From positions 41,104,501 to 41,168,500 of the forward strand of contig NC_089980.1 of the NCBI RefSeq assembly GCF_036417845.1: a stretch of DNA of 64,000 nucleotides, in the 5' to 3' direction. Below the pieces are notes generated by a model. That model did no database searches, was not told where the DNA came from, and saw only the letters and a program-made list of their open reading frames with translations. A program made the position numbers and the translations under genes. Below, piece after piece: positions 24,836 to 39,800 of this stretch. Position 1 is the first letter of the stretch; each line of letters starts with the position of its first letter. The DNA is from Apteryx mantelli. Lineage: Eukaryota; Chordata; Aves; Apterygiformes; Apterygidae.

Positions 24836-27800
24836 GGATGCAGCCTGAATTCTGTAACAGGGAGTGTGGTCATTTGTATTTTTTGGGGGGGGGTTAATTT
24901 TCAACTGGTAAAAGCTTGAAGCTTTATGAATCGTTCTTGTGTGATCTAGAAAGTCTTGTTCCCTGCATGGTTTTGCTTGCAACCTGTACTTGCTTCTGTT
25001 ACAAAAATCATGACAGAAATAATCAATGATCTTGTTTCTTATGGCAATGATATGAAATCTGGGTTCAGTTTTGAGTTCTGCCACAGAATCCTTGTGTCGA
25101 AGTTAGGCAAGTCATGTTCAGTACCTCCCTTCCTCATCTATAAAATGGGGCCAGGGTGTTCCTTTCTTGATCTGTCTGCATTCTCCAACAAAAGTGATTG
25201 TCTCTTGCTAAATGTCTGGGCAACAGTTGACACCATGCATTTTTTAGTCATGAATACAATGCAAATGAGGAATGATAATATTAACTGGCTACTTCAAGGT
25301 TCTACCTGGGCTCTGAACATCAATCTGTTCTTACTTTGTGATTCTTATCCTGATTATAATGTGCTTGGCCATGAGAATACAGCTGATAAACTTGATCTAT
25401 GGAAACTATTTTGAGTATCAGGTGCAGTCTCCACTCTTGTCCCTGAGCCTTACTTTCCATTCCTGCAGTTCTGTGGAGCTGACAGTAGATGACAAAGAAT
25501 ACCAGGCAAGATTCATTTGTGCTGTGAGCAAATGCGTTCTGAGACCAGAAGGTACTTCTGGGCGCATGATGTGAAATGGTTTGCTCAAGAGTGGGTGAAG
25601 AGATGCAAAGGGCATTGCCATTGCATCAAATCCTGTCTATGTTGGATGGTGGTGGAAAATGGGTCCAGAGAGCTGTGGTGTGGAGAGGGTCTATGCTGAG
25701 ACTTTTAAGCAATTCTTAGGGTTGAATAAACAAGACAGCTTTTGCAGGAAGGCTGTGGACTGGTGGCATGTGCTGTCAAAATGTCTTTCTGTGCTCCAGT
25801 GATGTCTTTTGGTAAGGGAGAGGGGTAAATTTGGGAGGGATAAGTGGGTTGGGGGCAGTCTGAGTGCATTTAAGGGAGCAGGGAATTGCTGTGTTTCTAC
25901 CTCTCTGGCCTGTTGATAAATGGGGACAGCTCTGTCATCTGGGCTGTTCAGTTCAACCTCCCTCAGCAGGAGAGGCTATACAGGAGCAGGCTTAAAAGTC
26001 CCACTCTGGTTAGATGCCAGACCATGCCTTTCCAGCTTCACAGGGCAGTGTGATGCTGCCCTTTTGTGCCACAGCCATGAGTTTGGACAGTTGGCGGGTT
26101 TATTTCCAACCCTGGCTGGCTGGTTGACCAGCTACCTATCCTCTTCCCTATTGAGTCTGAGCAAGTGGAATTCAATACATTCTTTTCTTCAGTCCTCCAA
26201 AGGATCAGAAAATTAGCTCAGAAGACTTCTTCCTTTCTTTCCCTTAATTGAGCTGAAAAGCCCTGGCTCGTGCAGACACATGCATTGCTCCAGTGAATGC
26301 CCTCTCCCAGCTGCCCCTTGATCTCAGTCCTTGGACAGCAATCTAATTACACGCAGGCCCTGCTGCCAGCCCTTTGCAATTTAATGAAGGTCGTGCATGT
26401 TCCAGAAAGACTGAGGCTGCTGCCACCCTGTGAACATGAGTTGGTCTGGCTTTTTTGGCAGTGCCAAGGGTGCCAGGTCAAGGAGTGCAGAGAGATGCTT
26501 TGATGGTTTGAGCTGAAGGCTGCAGGGGATGCTAGGGTTAGCTGAGGCAGGAGGAAGTCCAGGATGTTGCAAAGGCTCCTTGGAGCTGCTGAGCTGGTTC
26601 CCAGGGGATGAGACTAATTGTTCTTGACATGGTATGTAAACAGATAAAAGGGAAGCAAAGGATCCATCCTTCTGCACTGTGTAATGGGACTTGCTGGACT
26701 TCTTTGGTTTTTCAAGCAGCTGAAGGTGGATTTTAGAGTGCAGTTTGCAGGGAGGTAGATCATAGTCCAAGGAGACCAGCTTTGGAGTGGCAGGTTAGAA
26801 ATCGAAATTGCCCTCATTTAAGTGTGGGTAGGTGGCTGGTAGGGAAATCATCGCTTTGAAGTACAAGGCAAAGAGTTTGGGTACCTGAGGTATGTTTCCA
26901 GTTATGCTCCTAAGTCACTCGGTAGTTCTGAGCAAGTTGTGAAACCCCTCTGCCATGGTTTCCTTGTACGTATGGGTAGATAATACCAAACTTGCATTGT
27001 CTAATGGAGGCTTAATGCATTATTTAAAATGTTTTAAAGTGCTAGGATGAGAAAGGCTGCTACAGATGAGGGAAGTATGTCCTGTACTAACATTTGGATT
27101 TCTCATTGTGAACATTGTATCCTCTTGGTGGGTGAATATGGTTTCAGTGCACCATGGATGGAGTGAAGCTTCATCTTCGCTTGACACTGAAGGTGACCTG
27201 TCTGCTTTTTTGGCCTGGGGCAGAGTGAGTCCTGATCTGGGTTTAGATGTAATATCAAGCCCAACAGTCTTTTTCCTGAATATTTGAATATTGACATTTT
27301 AGTTGGATTGGACCTGGTAGGGCGATCAGCACTCAAAACTGTCTTTGGGCCTATGCTGGCCGCATGGAGGCTGCAGGAAGCCAGATGGTGGGCATTCGCC
27401 ATATGTGACCAAGGAGCAGTGTGTGACTCCTGGTACTCTGGGGTGTGGGCTTTCGGCACCTGACTGCTGATTTGTGAGTTGGGCTGCAGTGATGACTCTA
27501 GGGTAAGATTGCTGTCTCCTTAGCACAGCTGGGCTTTGCCCTTGCCTGCCTTTCCAGGACTTGACAAATAGCCTCCAGATAGAGAATGTGTGAGCTTGCA
27601 AGCCCTTTTCACCTCTTGGCCTCCAATTTGAATCCAGGCCTTGTCAGTTACTGAAGATTATTATCATCTGTTCACTCCTCTGAGCTTGTCTCTCTCTTCT
27701 CATGGGATGCTGGAAAACCCACTGCTGGTGCTGGTGATAGTTTCATTGCTGTCTCTGCCCTCAGCCACAGTATTCCAGAATGACTGAGCAGAGTTCACAG

Positions 27801-30800
27801 GCCTGTGTTGAGCATAACATGAGACAGAAGAAGCATAATAGTTATTCCTGGTCTTAAGCTCTTTGACTTTCTCCCCTGCTGCTTCAAATTTTTTCTGTGG
27901 CACTTCGAACAGCTGAGATTTACACCATTTCTTAAGGGGTCTAATGCTAGAATTTCTCTCTGAGGTGTGAAAAGTTGGGCCATAGCAATTCTTTGTTCCA
28001 AAATGCAGTAGTCTACTGGTTGAAGCAATGTAATAAGGAAACTGATGAAGAAACCAATTGCGCCATTACAGAATGAGAAATCCTGCTTCTGGTAACCTCC
28101 TGCAATTCTGCTTTTATTTTTTACCCCCAGAAAATATTCTACAGCTGCTGTTTTTCCAGCAGGGAAGCCCTGTTCCTCTCACCCCTGCCAGCATTTGGCA
28201 ATGAAGTAGCCAGCGAAACAAATGGTATGTTACTGTGAGGCAATTCTAGCATGGAAAAATTGGGGGCTGAAAAAGATTTATTAGATTGTCTGATCTACCT
28301 GCCTGCAAGGATATACTTCTGCGGCAGGAGGCTGTGTGACTCTAGACAGGTATGGTGTAAGTGGGTGATGGAGCACAATAGAGATATCTTCTTTGTCTCT
28401 TTGGAGGAGGTGAGGAGATGTTCTCTTTAGGTTCGATGTCTATTGTGAAGACTCTGTGGCTCAGTGCCCCCCAACTGACATCTGGTTTGCTGATTAAGGC
28501 GTTTACAGTCTGATAGTGACAGAGGGAGGGAAGGAAGGAGGAGTGCCTTTTAAGAGCACCCAGGTCTGGGAAGTGGAGAGACTCAATAGAGAGGGAAGGC
28601 ATGAAGAACCCCACCCTGCTCCAAGGAGATGATTATGACTCTGCCAGGCAGCAGATATCTTTGTCTCTTCTTTGCATCCCCTAATTGCTCTCTCTGTTAT
28701 CTAATATCTGAAAGATGGTTTCTGTGCAAAGACATGCTGCAATGGAAGGTCCTGCATGCTGCCAGGGCTGGATGAATCGGAGCAGAAGAGAGCTGGTAAC
28801 CCATCTAGAGTTCAGCCCAGCTACTTCCTAGAAAGGGTAGTGATTTCCTTTGGTTTCCTGAAGGAGGCAAGTTGAGTGTGTCTTCACTTTAGTGACAGTA
28901 AGGCCAAAGTTCACCTGCTGCCTGCTTCTAAATGCCAAGGGCAAGGCAGGTAGGACAAACTAGTCCTACTCCTAAGCTTCCAACAGAGATCAGCACAATA
29001 GAAGTTAGAGTATTGTCTGTACCTTGTTGAGGTACAGAAGTAATTTCTTTGCAAGTCAACTCCAGTTCTGTGTGGCATTTCTCTCCCATGCCATGGCATC
29101 TTTTGATACTGTGTTCACCTTTCAGGTGTGCTGCTAACAGACTTCCCTTCTGATCACACATCCCTCTCTGGACCTCTCCCACCATGCCAGACTTGTGTTA
29201 GCTCTGGCACAGAGTGTGTTGGCCTATTCCTAGGGCCAGACACTTAGGCTGTTCTCCCTTAATCCCTTCCTTGTTTAACCTGAGTGCTTTGAGATCTGGC
29301 TTTGTAATGCATACAAAGGGACAACAGTTCGAGGGGGAGATGAATGAGTTAGTGTATGGGTGCTTCTGTGTGGAGATACTCATCTATCTCTTTTCCCCTG
29401 GGTATCTAGCAATGCAACTTCACCTTCTCTTCCTGGAAGTGTGTGTGTTGGTGAAAATAGCTATTTGGAGTGTCATGGGGCCTAAGTGCCATCTGGGTTA
29501 TCTCCAAGCATAAGCCAGTAGCTAGAACATCTGCTGGAACATCTGAAACCTGGTTCCTTGTTATGCTGCTTTGGATCCTGAAAGAGAGTCTGAAGATTGA
29601 GTTGGCCAGAATGATTTTGAGTGCACCATGGGGCTTGGAGGATGAAAAGGAGGATGAGGGAAGGAAATCAGATGTGGCTGAAATTTGGGAGAATATGTAT
29701 TGAAAAGAAGATAGATCTGTGGGAGGGGAGAGAGAGAAGTGGGTAGGAAGGGGTAGAGACAGAACTAGAGAGAGAGACATTTTGTTGTATTAAGATTCCC
29801 AAAGGGACAATAATAGCACCTGACACCAGTGGCAGTGAATTATGAGCCTGATGTTAAAGCCAAAGGCTTATCATTTAGATTGGCAGGCTGCCTGGCTATC
29901 TTCCCAGTCCTGCTGTCTTTCTTTTTTCTCGAAGCTCTAAAGCCTGGTAAGAAGGTATTAGGCTAAAGCCAGTTCTTTGGCTGCAGACCAGGGAGAGGAG
30001 ATCAAATGGGCATACGGCACCATTGGCATGTGTCCTTGGGAAGTGGCTCAGGGAGATGTCCTGGGGGATGCTGGTGACATTGTGTGAGGCCTGAGCTCCT
30101 GGTTTGACTCTGAGGGGTAGGTGGGCCTGGAGGGAGCAAATTTGGGCAAGGGAGTCCATGATGGGCCATCCCAGGGTACTTAGGTGAGGTGCACTAACTC
30201 AGCAAGTGAGTGGCGGGCAACGTTGCCTTACTGAGAAGAACCTGAACATGGCACCTCCAAGCAAAAAGAGAAGGCGCTCCCACAGCAGCTGCCACAATCT
30301 CTGCACATGAATGGACAGGGTTGAACTCTTGACCTCTTTATCATCTTTACTTCTCTCAGAGCACTACAGAGATTAATTCCTACTGAACAGCAGAAGGCAA
30401 AGCCCACAGCCAGTAGAAATGTGAGACTGGTTTATGGTGGGCTGCCAGCAAGCTGCAGAGAGCATCATTCAGCAAAGCCTACAGACCCTAACTGCAGCAA
30501 TGACAGGGCTGGTCTAAATGTGATTTGAGGTGGGGTGAAAGGCTGCCCCAGCATGGACACTGGGTACCGAAGGGCGACTGTCCTCCAGCATCTCCCTGCT
30601 CTGCCTCTCATGTTACCTGTTGTGTGTCTTTTTTGTGGAAGGTTATCAAAGGCTGTTTTGTTTCTTGTTTTGACACCATACAGTGTGGAAGGATAGTGCT
30701 GGTATACTCTCTTTCTCTAAATTTAGCCAAAGTAGCCTCAAGGGCTTGGCAGATTAAGAAGTTTTGCTGCAACCTGTTTATACTTTCCAGCAAGACCAGT

Positions 30801-33800
30801 TAGTAGATGCTGCTTGGAAGTGAATAGAGAAGGTCAGGACCTTCTCTGCATTGCTCTCTCGAATAGGGAAGCATTGTCTTCACCTTCCTTGTCCTTGCTG
30901 TGTGTGGACTAGAAGGGCTGCATGGGTTGGGTCCCAAAGTGACTGTTTGGTTGGCCAGATACCTCTCCCTGTCCACTCTTCCCTCAGCATGTGGCTCATT
31001 GTGATACAAATATCTCATCATTGCCTGAGGAGAAAAGAAGTTTGCAGGCAGCTTCACCATATGCTGTCACTGCACATGTTGTATTTGGTCTGTGGATGAA
31101 TGGATCTTCAGGCCTGGTAAGGTATGTCTTTTGCTTATGGTAACATCTGCTGAGAAGGAGAAAGCCTTACAGTTAACTTCTTTGGAGGAACTGTGAGGTG
31201 AGCTTGAGGAGATTGGAAAGGGTAAATGGTTGTTTGGAACCAATCCCCTTAATCCTCATGTAGTCCAGAGGGTTTGTGAGAGTGGTGTCTGTTCTTTGCT
31301 CTCCCTTCTGGCTTTGTTATATAGACTGAGGAATTGAAACAAGCAGAAGAGACAGGTTTAGTCTATTGTTTCTGTTACCCCCTACCACCACCGCCACCAC
31401 CAAATGTTGAATTCCCAGCTTAAGCACTTACAGAAATGACCAGAAATCAGCACCCACAAGATAGCAGGGTCTGCTACTGAGTATGCTTAAAAACCAGTCT
31501 GTAAGAGACTTGTTCAAAGCACTGCACAAAGAGAATGGTAGCAAGAAATGGAAAGCAAGAACCCATTTGTCTCTTTCCCTTCCCCTTGCACGGCATAGCA
31601 CCGTATCTCTGAAGTAGGACACCTTCCTCGTTCAGCATTGCTTGGCACTGATGTTTGAAAGGCAACACAGATGTGTTTTGGACCCTGCGGTCTTCCTGTG
31701 TGACAATGCCAATGAGTGAGAAGGAAGGAGAGGAGGTGATAATGCGGGTTTGGAAGCTGCAGGAACAGGGTAGTCATGTGATGATGGAGATTAACTATTA
31801 ACGCTGGGTTTTTGTGCTCCAGTTTTGCCTCCGCAGACTGCAAGCAGGAAGCTTGTCTCACAGTGTGTCCGAGGGACTTGAGAACACAGCAGCCATTAGT
31901 GTTCAACAGGCAGAAGCTGGCTGATCTTTTAGAGCCTTCAAGTCTGTGATTAGAGTAAACACTCTAGGAAATGCTGTTTTGGGGAAAAGCTTTGGCTTAG
32001 TAGAATAGCCAGCCTGGCTGTCAGCAACACAGCTGTCCTTGGCGTGGGCTGGGGTTTAGCTCTGATTTTCTGCCTTAGCTCTGAATAGCCTCTCCTTTGT
32101 TGGCTCACATGAGAACTGCACTGCTGGGCTCTGTTCTCACTTTCCTTAAGCCTGTTGATGTCAATGGGAGTTTTGGGCACTGGTCCATAGCTCATCTCGC
32201 AGGAGGAGGCACTCAATAGAGGCAGCACTTCTCATGTAGATGGGGACAGGGTTAAACCAGCGTAGATTCACCTCTAAAACTCTCTGCCTTTCTCCTCCAG
32301 AGCTGTCTTCCCACATACACCCTTCTTGTTGGGCTACAATTAATTTTGAGGAGATGATGATAAATATGTCAGAGTTCTTTTTTTTTTAAATGCAAGGTTT
32401 CGAAAGGATAGGTGTTTTGAGGGCTACAGGTAAACTAAGAACACAAATGAAGATACTTCAAAGGAACCCTATTAAGTTTGCCCTTTTTCATCATTGAAAA
32501 TGATCTTTTTCAGTCTCCTGTTGGACTTTGCTTGCTCATGCAAAATACTTTCTGTAGGAATGAATTTGAAAAACTGAGGATTCTCTAAACAGTGTTAGGA
32601 ACTTTACCTAACTGAAAGTCTGTGATTGTGTCTATGTTAGGACAGAAACTGTATTTTTATTAAAAAAAAAAATAATGTTTTAAAATCTTGGCATATTCTT
32701 GCAAGCTATCATTTTGTCTTGGTGTGTTTGATTATGGAGGAACTAGGTTGAGCAGTTACACAAAGGATGAAACCCTGTCCAGTACTCTGCAAGTTGCTTG
32801 CAGTCTTGCTGTAGGCATGCCTGTTTTTGACAGCATAGGTATGTCTTTTGCCTACCTTTGGACAATTTAGAAGCTCCCTAGCTTGCATATCGCTTCACAG
32901 GCTCATCAGACACTCCTACAGGCTCTGGCATGACAGTATGTGGGGATAATGTGATTAAGAAACAAGGAACAGTTTAAAAAATTCTTTTCCAAAATGCAAA
33001 GCTAGTGGGTCTGTGCAGTTCCTAGTATAGGCATAGATAAAGTGAAAGCAACTCAGATGCCTGGTTTTCTTAATGCTGTAAATCCATACTAATTAAATTG
33101 TAGGTGATGTGGTTTTAAGCTGGGGAACCCACCACGGGTCAGGGAATGCAATTGAGTTTATTCAGCAAAGTCTGTTGCCACTGTTGTTTGCTCTACGTAC
33201 AGGAAAGACAGACAAGCCTCATGCAAGAACATGGTGTACCTGACTAGATGATAAGACTGTATATTGAGCATATATTAAGGTAAGTCTCAAAATTCTAAGC
33301 TGCAGTGCTTTGTTCAGAACACTCTGATTGAAATAGCACAGTGACTTTGTGATATGTGTGTTTTCATAATAGGTCTGACTTTAGTGTGTTATAAAATAAA
33401 ACTCTTAGCTTGTTGTTTTCAACTTAATATAATTTCCTGTTGAATCACATGGCCATCTCTCTTATCTTCTAAGTGTTTTTAGAGGACTGAGTGTAATTGT
33501 GTACAGTGAAAGTGGTGCTCTTGGAAAATGCATTTGAAGCAGAGGGAGGTACTCCTGGTACTGCATCTTTTTAGTATTCTTATGTCTCTTCTTTCATCAT
33601 ATCCCTAATATTCTTTTTGGGTCTGTAATGACTGATGAAAGAAGTGTGAAAGGCATTTTTTGATGTGCTAATTTTTCCTGTTTGCATTTTGCAGCCTCTT
33701 CTACTATGGGCAGTTAGGCTAAATATCTTATGGAAAGACCCTAGAGATGGGTGAAACGGTAAACCGCAAGAATCTGAAAAAATCAGACAGCTATCTCACA

Positions 33801-36800
33801 GTCGGGCTGCTGGTAGGGTTAGAAGTAGAAAGCAGCAGTAACTACTGCTGCAACTTTGAAACTTGCCTATGTTGCTTGGTCCACAGTATAAAACCCTACT
33901 GAACTGAATCACTGGTTCATTTGCTTTCTAGATGCAAGCACCCAAATCTCTCAAACACCCTCAAAGCTATTCATATAAATGTGGTATAAATTCTTTCTTT
34001 TATTATTAACCTCTCTCTGCCCAGAGGATCTTAATGAACTTGGACTTGAGACACTCAGATCTGCCTTTGTACTCTGCTTTTTCTTCTTTTAATGAGGTGA
34101 TCTGAACTTTTGCCCTTCTCCAGTGTGGAGGATGAACAAGCCCTCTTGGTCGTGACCATTCCATAAGCATGAAGTGGGCTAAAATCCTGAATGAAAAAAG
34201 AAAGACCTAAATGATTTGTGTGTTAAAGTTGATATGTGTGTTATGAGCACTGGTGTGTGCTATACAGGCTGTGGTATGTAGTTTACAGGTGATTAAGTTG
34301 AAGGTTTATTTCCAGATATTTGGAGAGTGGAGCTTGATGCAGACAATGGACTGGCATACGCTAAGTGAGCAGTTCTCCAGCTTTTTCTTAGTGGGTGCAG
34401 CTCTAAGGGTTACTGTACCCTTCTACTGCCTGTTGGGAAGTGTAGTGGCCTACCTCTGGCTCTGAGCAGGCACATTGCTGCACCTGTGTGGGGGAGGTTT
34501 GAAATGTTAGCAGGAGTGCTGAGTGACCAGTGCTGGCACCCATGGACAAGTGGAGATGCTGAAACTCAGTGCATTGAAATGTCCAGGGAAAAGTACTGCT
34601 TGCTGAACTGATTTCGTTGCTCCTCACGTCATACAGACTTTGCTGGACCAGCTTCTGTGCCATCTTGGGCCATGTGCAGCCATGAAGACTTAGACAAAGA
34701 GGATGCAAAAGGGTACCAAAAGCTAGGAGTGCTCAACAGCGGTGCTGAAGGGAGCCGTATACCTATGTAGGAGGAAGGACAAAGCACCAGGCAGGGGCTG
34801 TGGGCTCCTCTGAAATCCTTGCAAGCTGCTCACCTGGATGCTGGCTTACGCCAGCCCTCTCAATGGTGGTAGATCGAATTCTGTCACAAGCTCTAAGCTT
34901 CGTGAGTGCTGTGAGACAGGTGTGGGCAGGCAGTGTTGCACTGGGGCCTGGCGCAGGTCACAGGCACGGGAGAATGTTCTCTGAGTGCAGTAGTTAATTA
35001 CATGGTATATAAATGGATTAGCTCCCTGGATAAGAGGCCTTTATCCTATTAGCCAGCCAGCCCCTTCAATGTGCTCCCTTATCACTAATGTATACATGAG
35101 GTTCAAGGGGTGAAAGAAACAGGGGAACAAGTAGGTTGTAGGGTGGAGCTTGTGGGAACAGTTGGGTTATTTCATCATTTCTTTCTGTGGTTATTAATAT
35201 TCTACTATTTCCACCTCTTGGATACTTATATGAGGACAAAAAATGGTCTTTCTGGTCTGGTCTGTCTGTTGATCATCATCTGGCCTGTAACTTCTAATCC
35301 AGTACTTATTTATGTAAAATTATGTTCATGTGCCTGTGCAAACAAATAGAATCTCTCACAAATACGCATAGTCATGTGAAAGAAGAAGACTCTGAAATAT
35401 GCTGTGGGGCTCTGCAGACATGACGTGCACATGTGTGTTGGAGGGGCAGGGGGAAGGAGTAGGACTTTGCCCGAGCAGGCCTCATGGCTCAGGATGTCTG
35501 TCTGTTTGTTTGTTTGTTTGTTTTAGACAGGCTTGTTTTGGCTTCCCTGTTTATGTTTGCTGTTTATGCAGTCAGTCTGCATTTCACTTCTTCAAAGTTT
35601 CTCCACCATCCACAAATCAAAGTTCTCATATGAAGATATGACCTTGTGTGTTTTCTGTTTAAAATTGCCTTCGCAGGTGCCCCCAGCAGCACTGACTGAA
35701 CCCAAGGCAAAGGTTCCCGAGGGGTAAGATCCTTTACTGCACTCAACTGGAGAGAGGACAGGAGGCGATTCAAAGTCACCTTTTGAGGTTTCCATTTTGA
35801 AAAACAGGCTATGCTTGCCCTCCATGCCATTGAAAAATCCTTTCCATGATTTAGTGCAATGAGTAAACCCATGTTGCTCTATTTTGAGAAGTCCCACTGA
35901 GACCACCCCTCTGGCTAAGAATCAGCTGAAAACGTGCATACTCCAGGTTCTCCCCAGACAAACCCATTGCTCTCCATTGGGCATTTTCTGTGGATGATTA
36001 GAGATAAATAGTGTAGTTCTTTTACCTCCTGGGAAGTCCCTTGTGCTAGCTATATCCTTTAGGGCAGGTTTTTGGGCTGGCAAGCAGGCAATCAGGCCCA
36101 AGAACTTATCCTGTTAACCACAAATACTTGATATCACCATCTAAAACATTCAGTTTGACTCTAAAACATGAAGAAATTAGCTTAGAGACTTGAAACAATT
36201 TGGGGCTGTTTTTTCTTTTGATGTCAATGTGTACAGCTATACTTTTGTCTGCTGGGGAGAACCTGTGTGAGTGTGCAGGACTCTTCTGGAAAGCTGCTGT
36301 CCCAAATTTCCAGTCTGTTCCCTGTTTGGTATGCATGAGGCCCTGTTGACTGGTCTGTGAAACCATATAGCCTTTCTAGTGTCTTGTGGTGTTCTCAGTT
36401 AGCTGAGGACAGTGTTAAGGTAGTTTGGGATATGCTTTGATAGTGCCTATGTGCTTTGGGTTTGCAGCAGCTGTCTGTGAATCCTGTTTTTCCTTGTGTC
36501 CCAGTGACATCACAGTTAACAAGAGTCTGTACCTGTCACTGCTTTTTTCTTCTTCCCCTTGGTATAGAGCTATGTGACTTTCAGAGCCTTCTCTATGCCT
36601 TTTTGCTTAAAGGAAACTGTGTTTATTCTATTGCCTGAGTTGTACTAATTCTATTGCCTGAGTTGTACTAATGTTTTAACCCCTTCTTGGTATGCTTGGG
36701 GGACAGTGTTTGAAGAGCAAACAAGCAGAAGGGTCTGGGGCTGCTTGTTTTGAACCTTGCAGAGGAGATCAGCCCCTAGCAGCGCTGTCTCCCATGTGCT

Positions 36801-39800
36801 GCAGCAGTGCTCTGAAGGGAATGGGATAATGGCGTAGGAGGCAGAACGCCTCCTAGTCTAACTCTGCCAACGGCAAAAATCAGTGCGAAGGGAGGGGTTT
36901 GTAGTCGCATCCAAGCCAGGACTTCAGTTAACAGTCACAAGCTGGAACTGTGAAAGTGAAACAAACTGTAGAGACATCAGATGATATGTTAGACTAGACT
37001 GGACATTCCCTGTGGACAGTTTTGGAGCCAAGACCAGGAATCAAGGGAGGAAACAGTCACATTGGCAACTCTGAATTAAAAGCCTTGTAAGCTTTTTCTC
37101 AGGAGCCTCTACCATGCCTGCCAGCTGTGAAACTAGAACCTCCTGTCCCTTCACACTCCTCCGTTTGCTAAGCTCTAGTGAACAGGAGGGGCTAGCCCAG
37201 CATTTGAACTCTGGTAATTTTGTCATGTGCAGATGAGTGATAGGGAATTAATGAATCCTGCCCCTTCCTTATATTTTTGTTATTCCACAGGTGCTGGAGT
37301 TTTCAGTCAGGTCTGTTTCCTGCACAAATGGAGTTTTGCATTTTTCAGGCCTCAAAGAAAACTCAGTAAGGGATTTGGATTGGCAAGGAGTGAATAGATG
37401 AACCATCTGATGTACCCTGCAGATCAGCAGACTCAGACTCTGCCAGACCAGCAGGGGAAGTGGCTGCTGAGCCAGACACTCTCCATATAGTGTGTTCAGT
37501 TCCCTGGTCCCCAAATTCAAATCAAAGGGCTAGTAGCAAAAGTGCCAGGGTGAATCTGGCCCATTTCATCTGTGCCTAGGGAAACAAGACTTCAGTACAG
37601 ATCCAGAGCATCTTGGCAAACCGTATGCCACAAAGATGACCCAGGAGCAGCACAAAGCCGGAGTCATCTACAGACGGGCACAAAATCTGTTGCTTAGACC
37701 GTAAATGTGTAAGCAGGTACCTGTGTTTGCATTGTGGTTTTAGGGTTGTCTTTGGGGAGTGCTCCAAAAAACAGCCTGTAAACTGAATAATGTTATCTGC
37801 TCTCTGGGCCTTGGGGGCAGTGGGAATCCAGATGCTCTGCCAGATGGCAGGCCTTCCTGAGCAGGCTTTGGCTCAAACTCTTCTGTAGCAGGCATCAACC
37901 AGACCCAGCAGCCTTGTGCCACTCTGTTACGATCACCTGCTCATCTTTCTAGATTGAGGTTCAGCTGGCTCACTCTCATTTACAGAGCAATCCTTAGTAG
38001 GAAGACTTGCTGTTCCTATGGTTAAGACCAACCTGTGAATCAGTAAATTTGGGAATTTGGGTCATAGTCTTTTTTTTTTTTTCCTCCCCCATATTTGCCA
38101 TAGGTACTTACCCGTTTCCTTCCCCTCAGCAGTGATAGCTGAGCCCCTGCCAGTAGTGCATAAAATCAGGTGACTAATGACACCGTGTTGGAGGGGATTT
38201 TGTGACCACAGAAGTTATTTTGTTGTGGTTTTCATTCTTCACCATCTGCTGAGTGTGTGATCCCGGACAAGTCCTTGGTGTACACATTTTTGGTCTTTTT
38301 TTATTTAATTTACTTAAGTTGAATTTATTCTGAGTGTTGATCACTATGTGATCAGGACTTCCTCTGCTGCCCTGTCCAGAGGTACTAAGCAGTCAGTATT
38401 CTCTCTAAAGTCAAGGCCATTGGTTCATAGCACTTGGTGGCCAGACATGCTGCCTGGAAAACTGAGGTTGCCCTATGTCATGGAGGTAGGGGTCCTACAT
38501 GAAAGTGTCAGGAGACTAAATGTGTTGATGTTTTGAAGGGGTTTCTCATAGAGTAAGGACAAATATGACAGAAAAATGCATTAGTAATTAGTAATAATTA
38601 ACAAATAATGAAATAGAAATAACTTTCTAAAGAGTTGAAAGGCTTTTTAGAGTATTCCACAGTACCACCACAGCTTACAGTCTTTGGATGCTTCAGTTTG
38701 TTTTTATAGGGAGGGACTATTGGCCAAAACACTTGAATTAGCCAGTATTTTAGAGTGATGTGAGGTGGTTTAACTTCTTGTGAAGCACTCTCCAGACTAT
38801 GATAGATGATAATTGTGACTTAAGACTGTAGCCAGAATACAGTTCTCCTAATGTTCTGCTGGGTACAGACTGAGCAGAGACCTGGTGTCCAAGTATGACA
38901 TGGGAACACATTGGGTACCGCAGCTTTACACCCTTGGGTCCAGGCAGTGGGGCATTCCTCAGGCACAGGGCAGTCCCTGGCTGGCGTAGCGCTGTACAGA
39001 GGGCAAGACAAATGCAGAATACCCTCAGATGACAGCTGGGGAAGGCCTGGTCCCCTAGTTTCTGTGTTGATCAGAAATCATATGTGTCTGAGAGTTTGAG
39101 CCCTGACTTTCTTGGCTCAGAGATGGCTAGTTAGTGATCAGTATCAATTAGATGTGCCTGTCTGTCTCTGTGATATCCCTTCTCTCTGAGGCTCCTTCTG
39201 ATTTTGTCCAAGTAGGATAAGTCCACTTGGTGGAGTTGCTTCAGCTTTGCAGCAGCAAAGAGAAGCCTGTGACCTACTCCTCTTCCTTACAGTTTTTGTA
39301 TTGCAGAGCTACAAGGTGATGCCCAAATCCTAGTACCAGTGCTCAGTGCCAAGGAATTTAAAAAACAATCCAAAATCAGCCTACAAAATAGTTCTCAAAT
39401 TTTTTTCACTTGTTATCCCTAAACTGATCAGGAGGGAAAATCCAGCTTTGCTTTTGCAGGGTGCCCAACACCATATCAGTGGGATGATGGTAGAGCCAGG
39501 GCCCTGTTCCCTTATCCCTCGTGCCCTGCTGGGTGGGCGTAAAGCAGGGCTATGCTGAGGGGTTACTTTGCACCACTTTGCTGGATAGCAGGTGACTGCA
39601 CAAGCACAGGGCATCCAGGCCATGATGTTTTCTTGTGGAGACTCCTGCGGCTGTCAGGTCAGGGAGATGCTGGAAGCTTCAGCCTCACTGCTGAGCTCTG
39701 GTGGGGCCCTGCGGGTGTTTCAAACCTGGCTTCTGGCAGGGCAGGCAGTGTGGGGGAGAGCCACCCTTGGGGACAGCTGACCCCCTTCCTTTAGTTCAGT

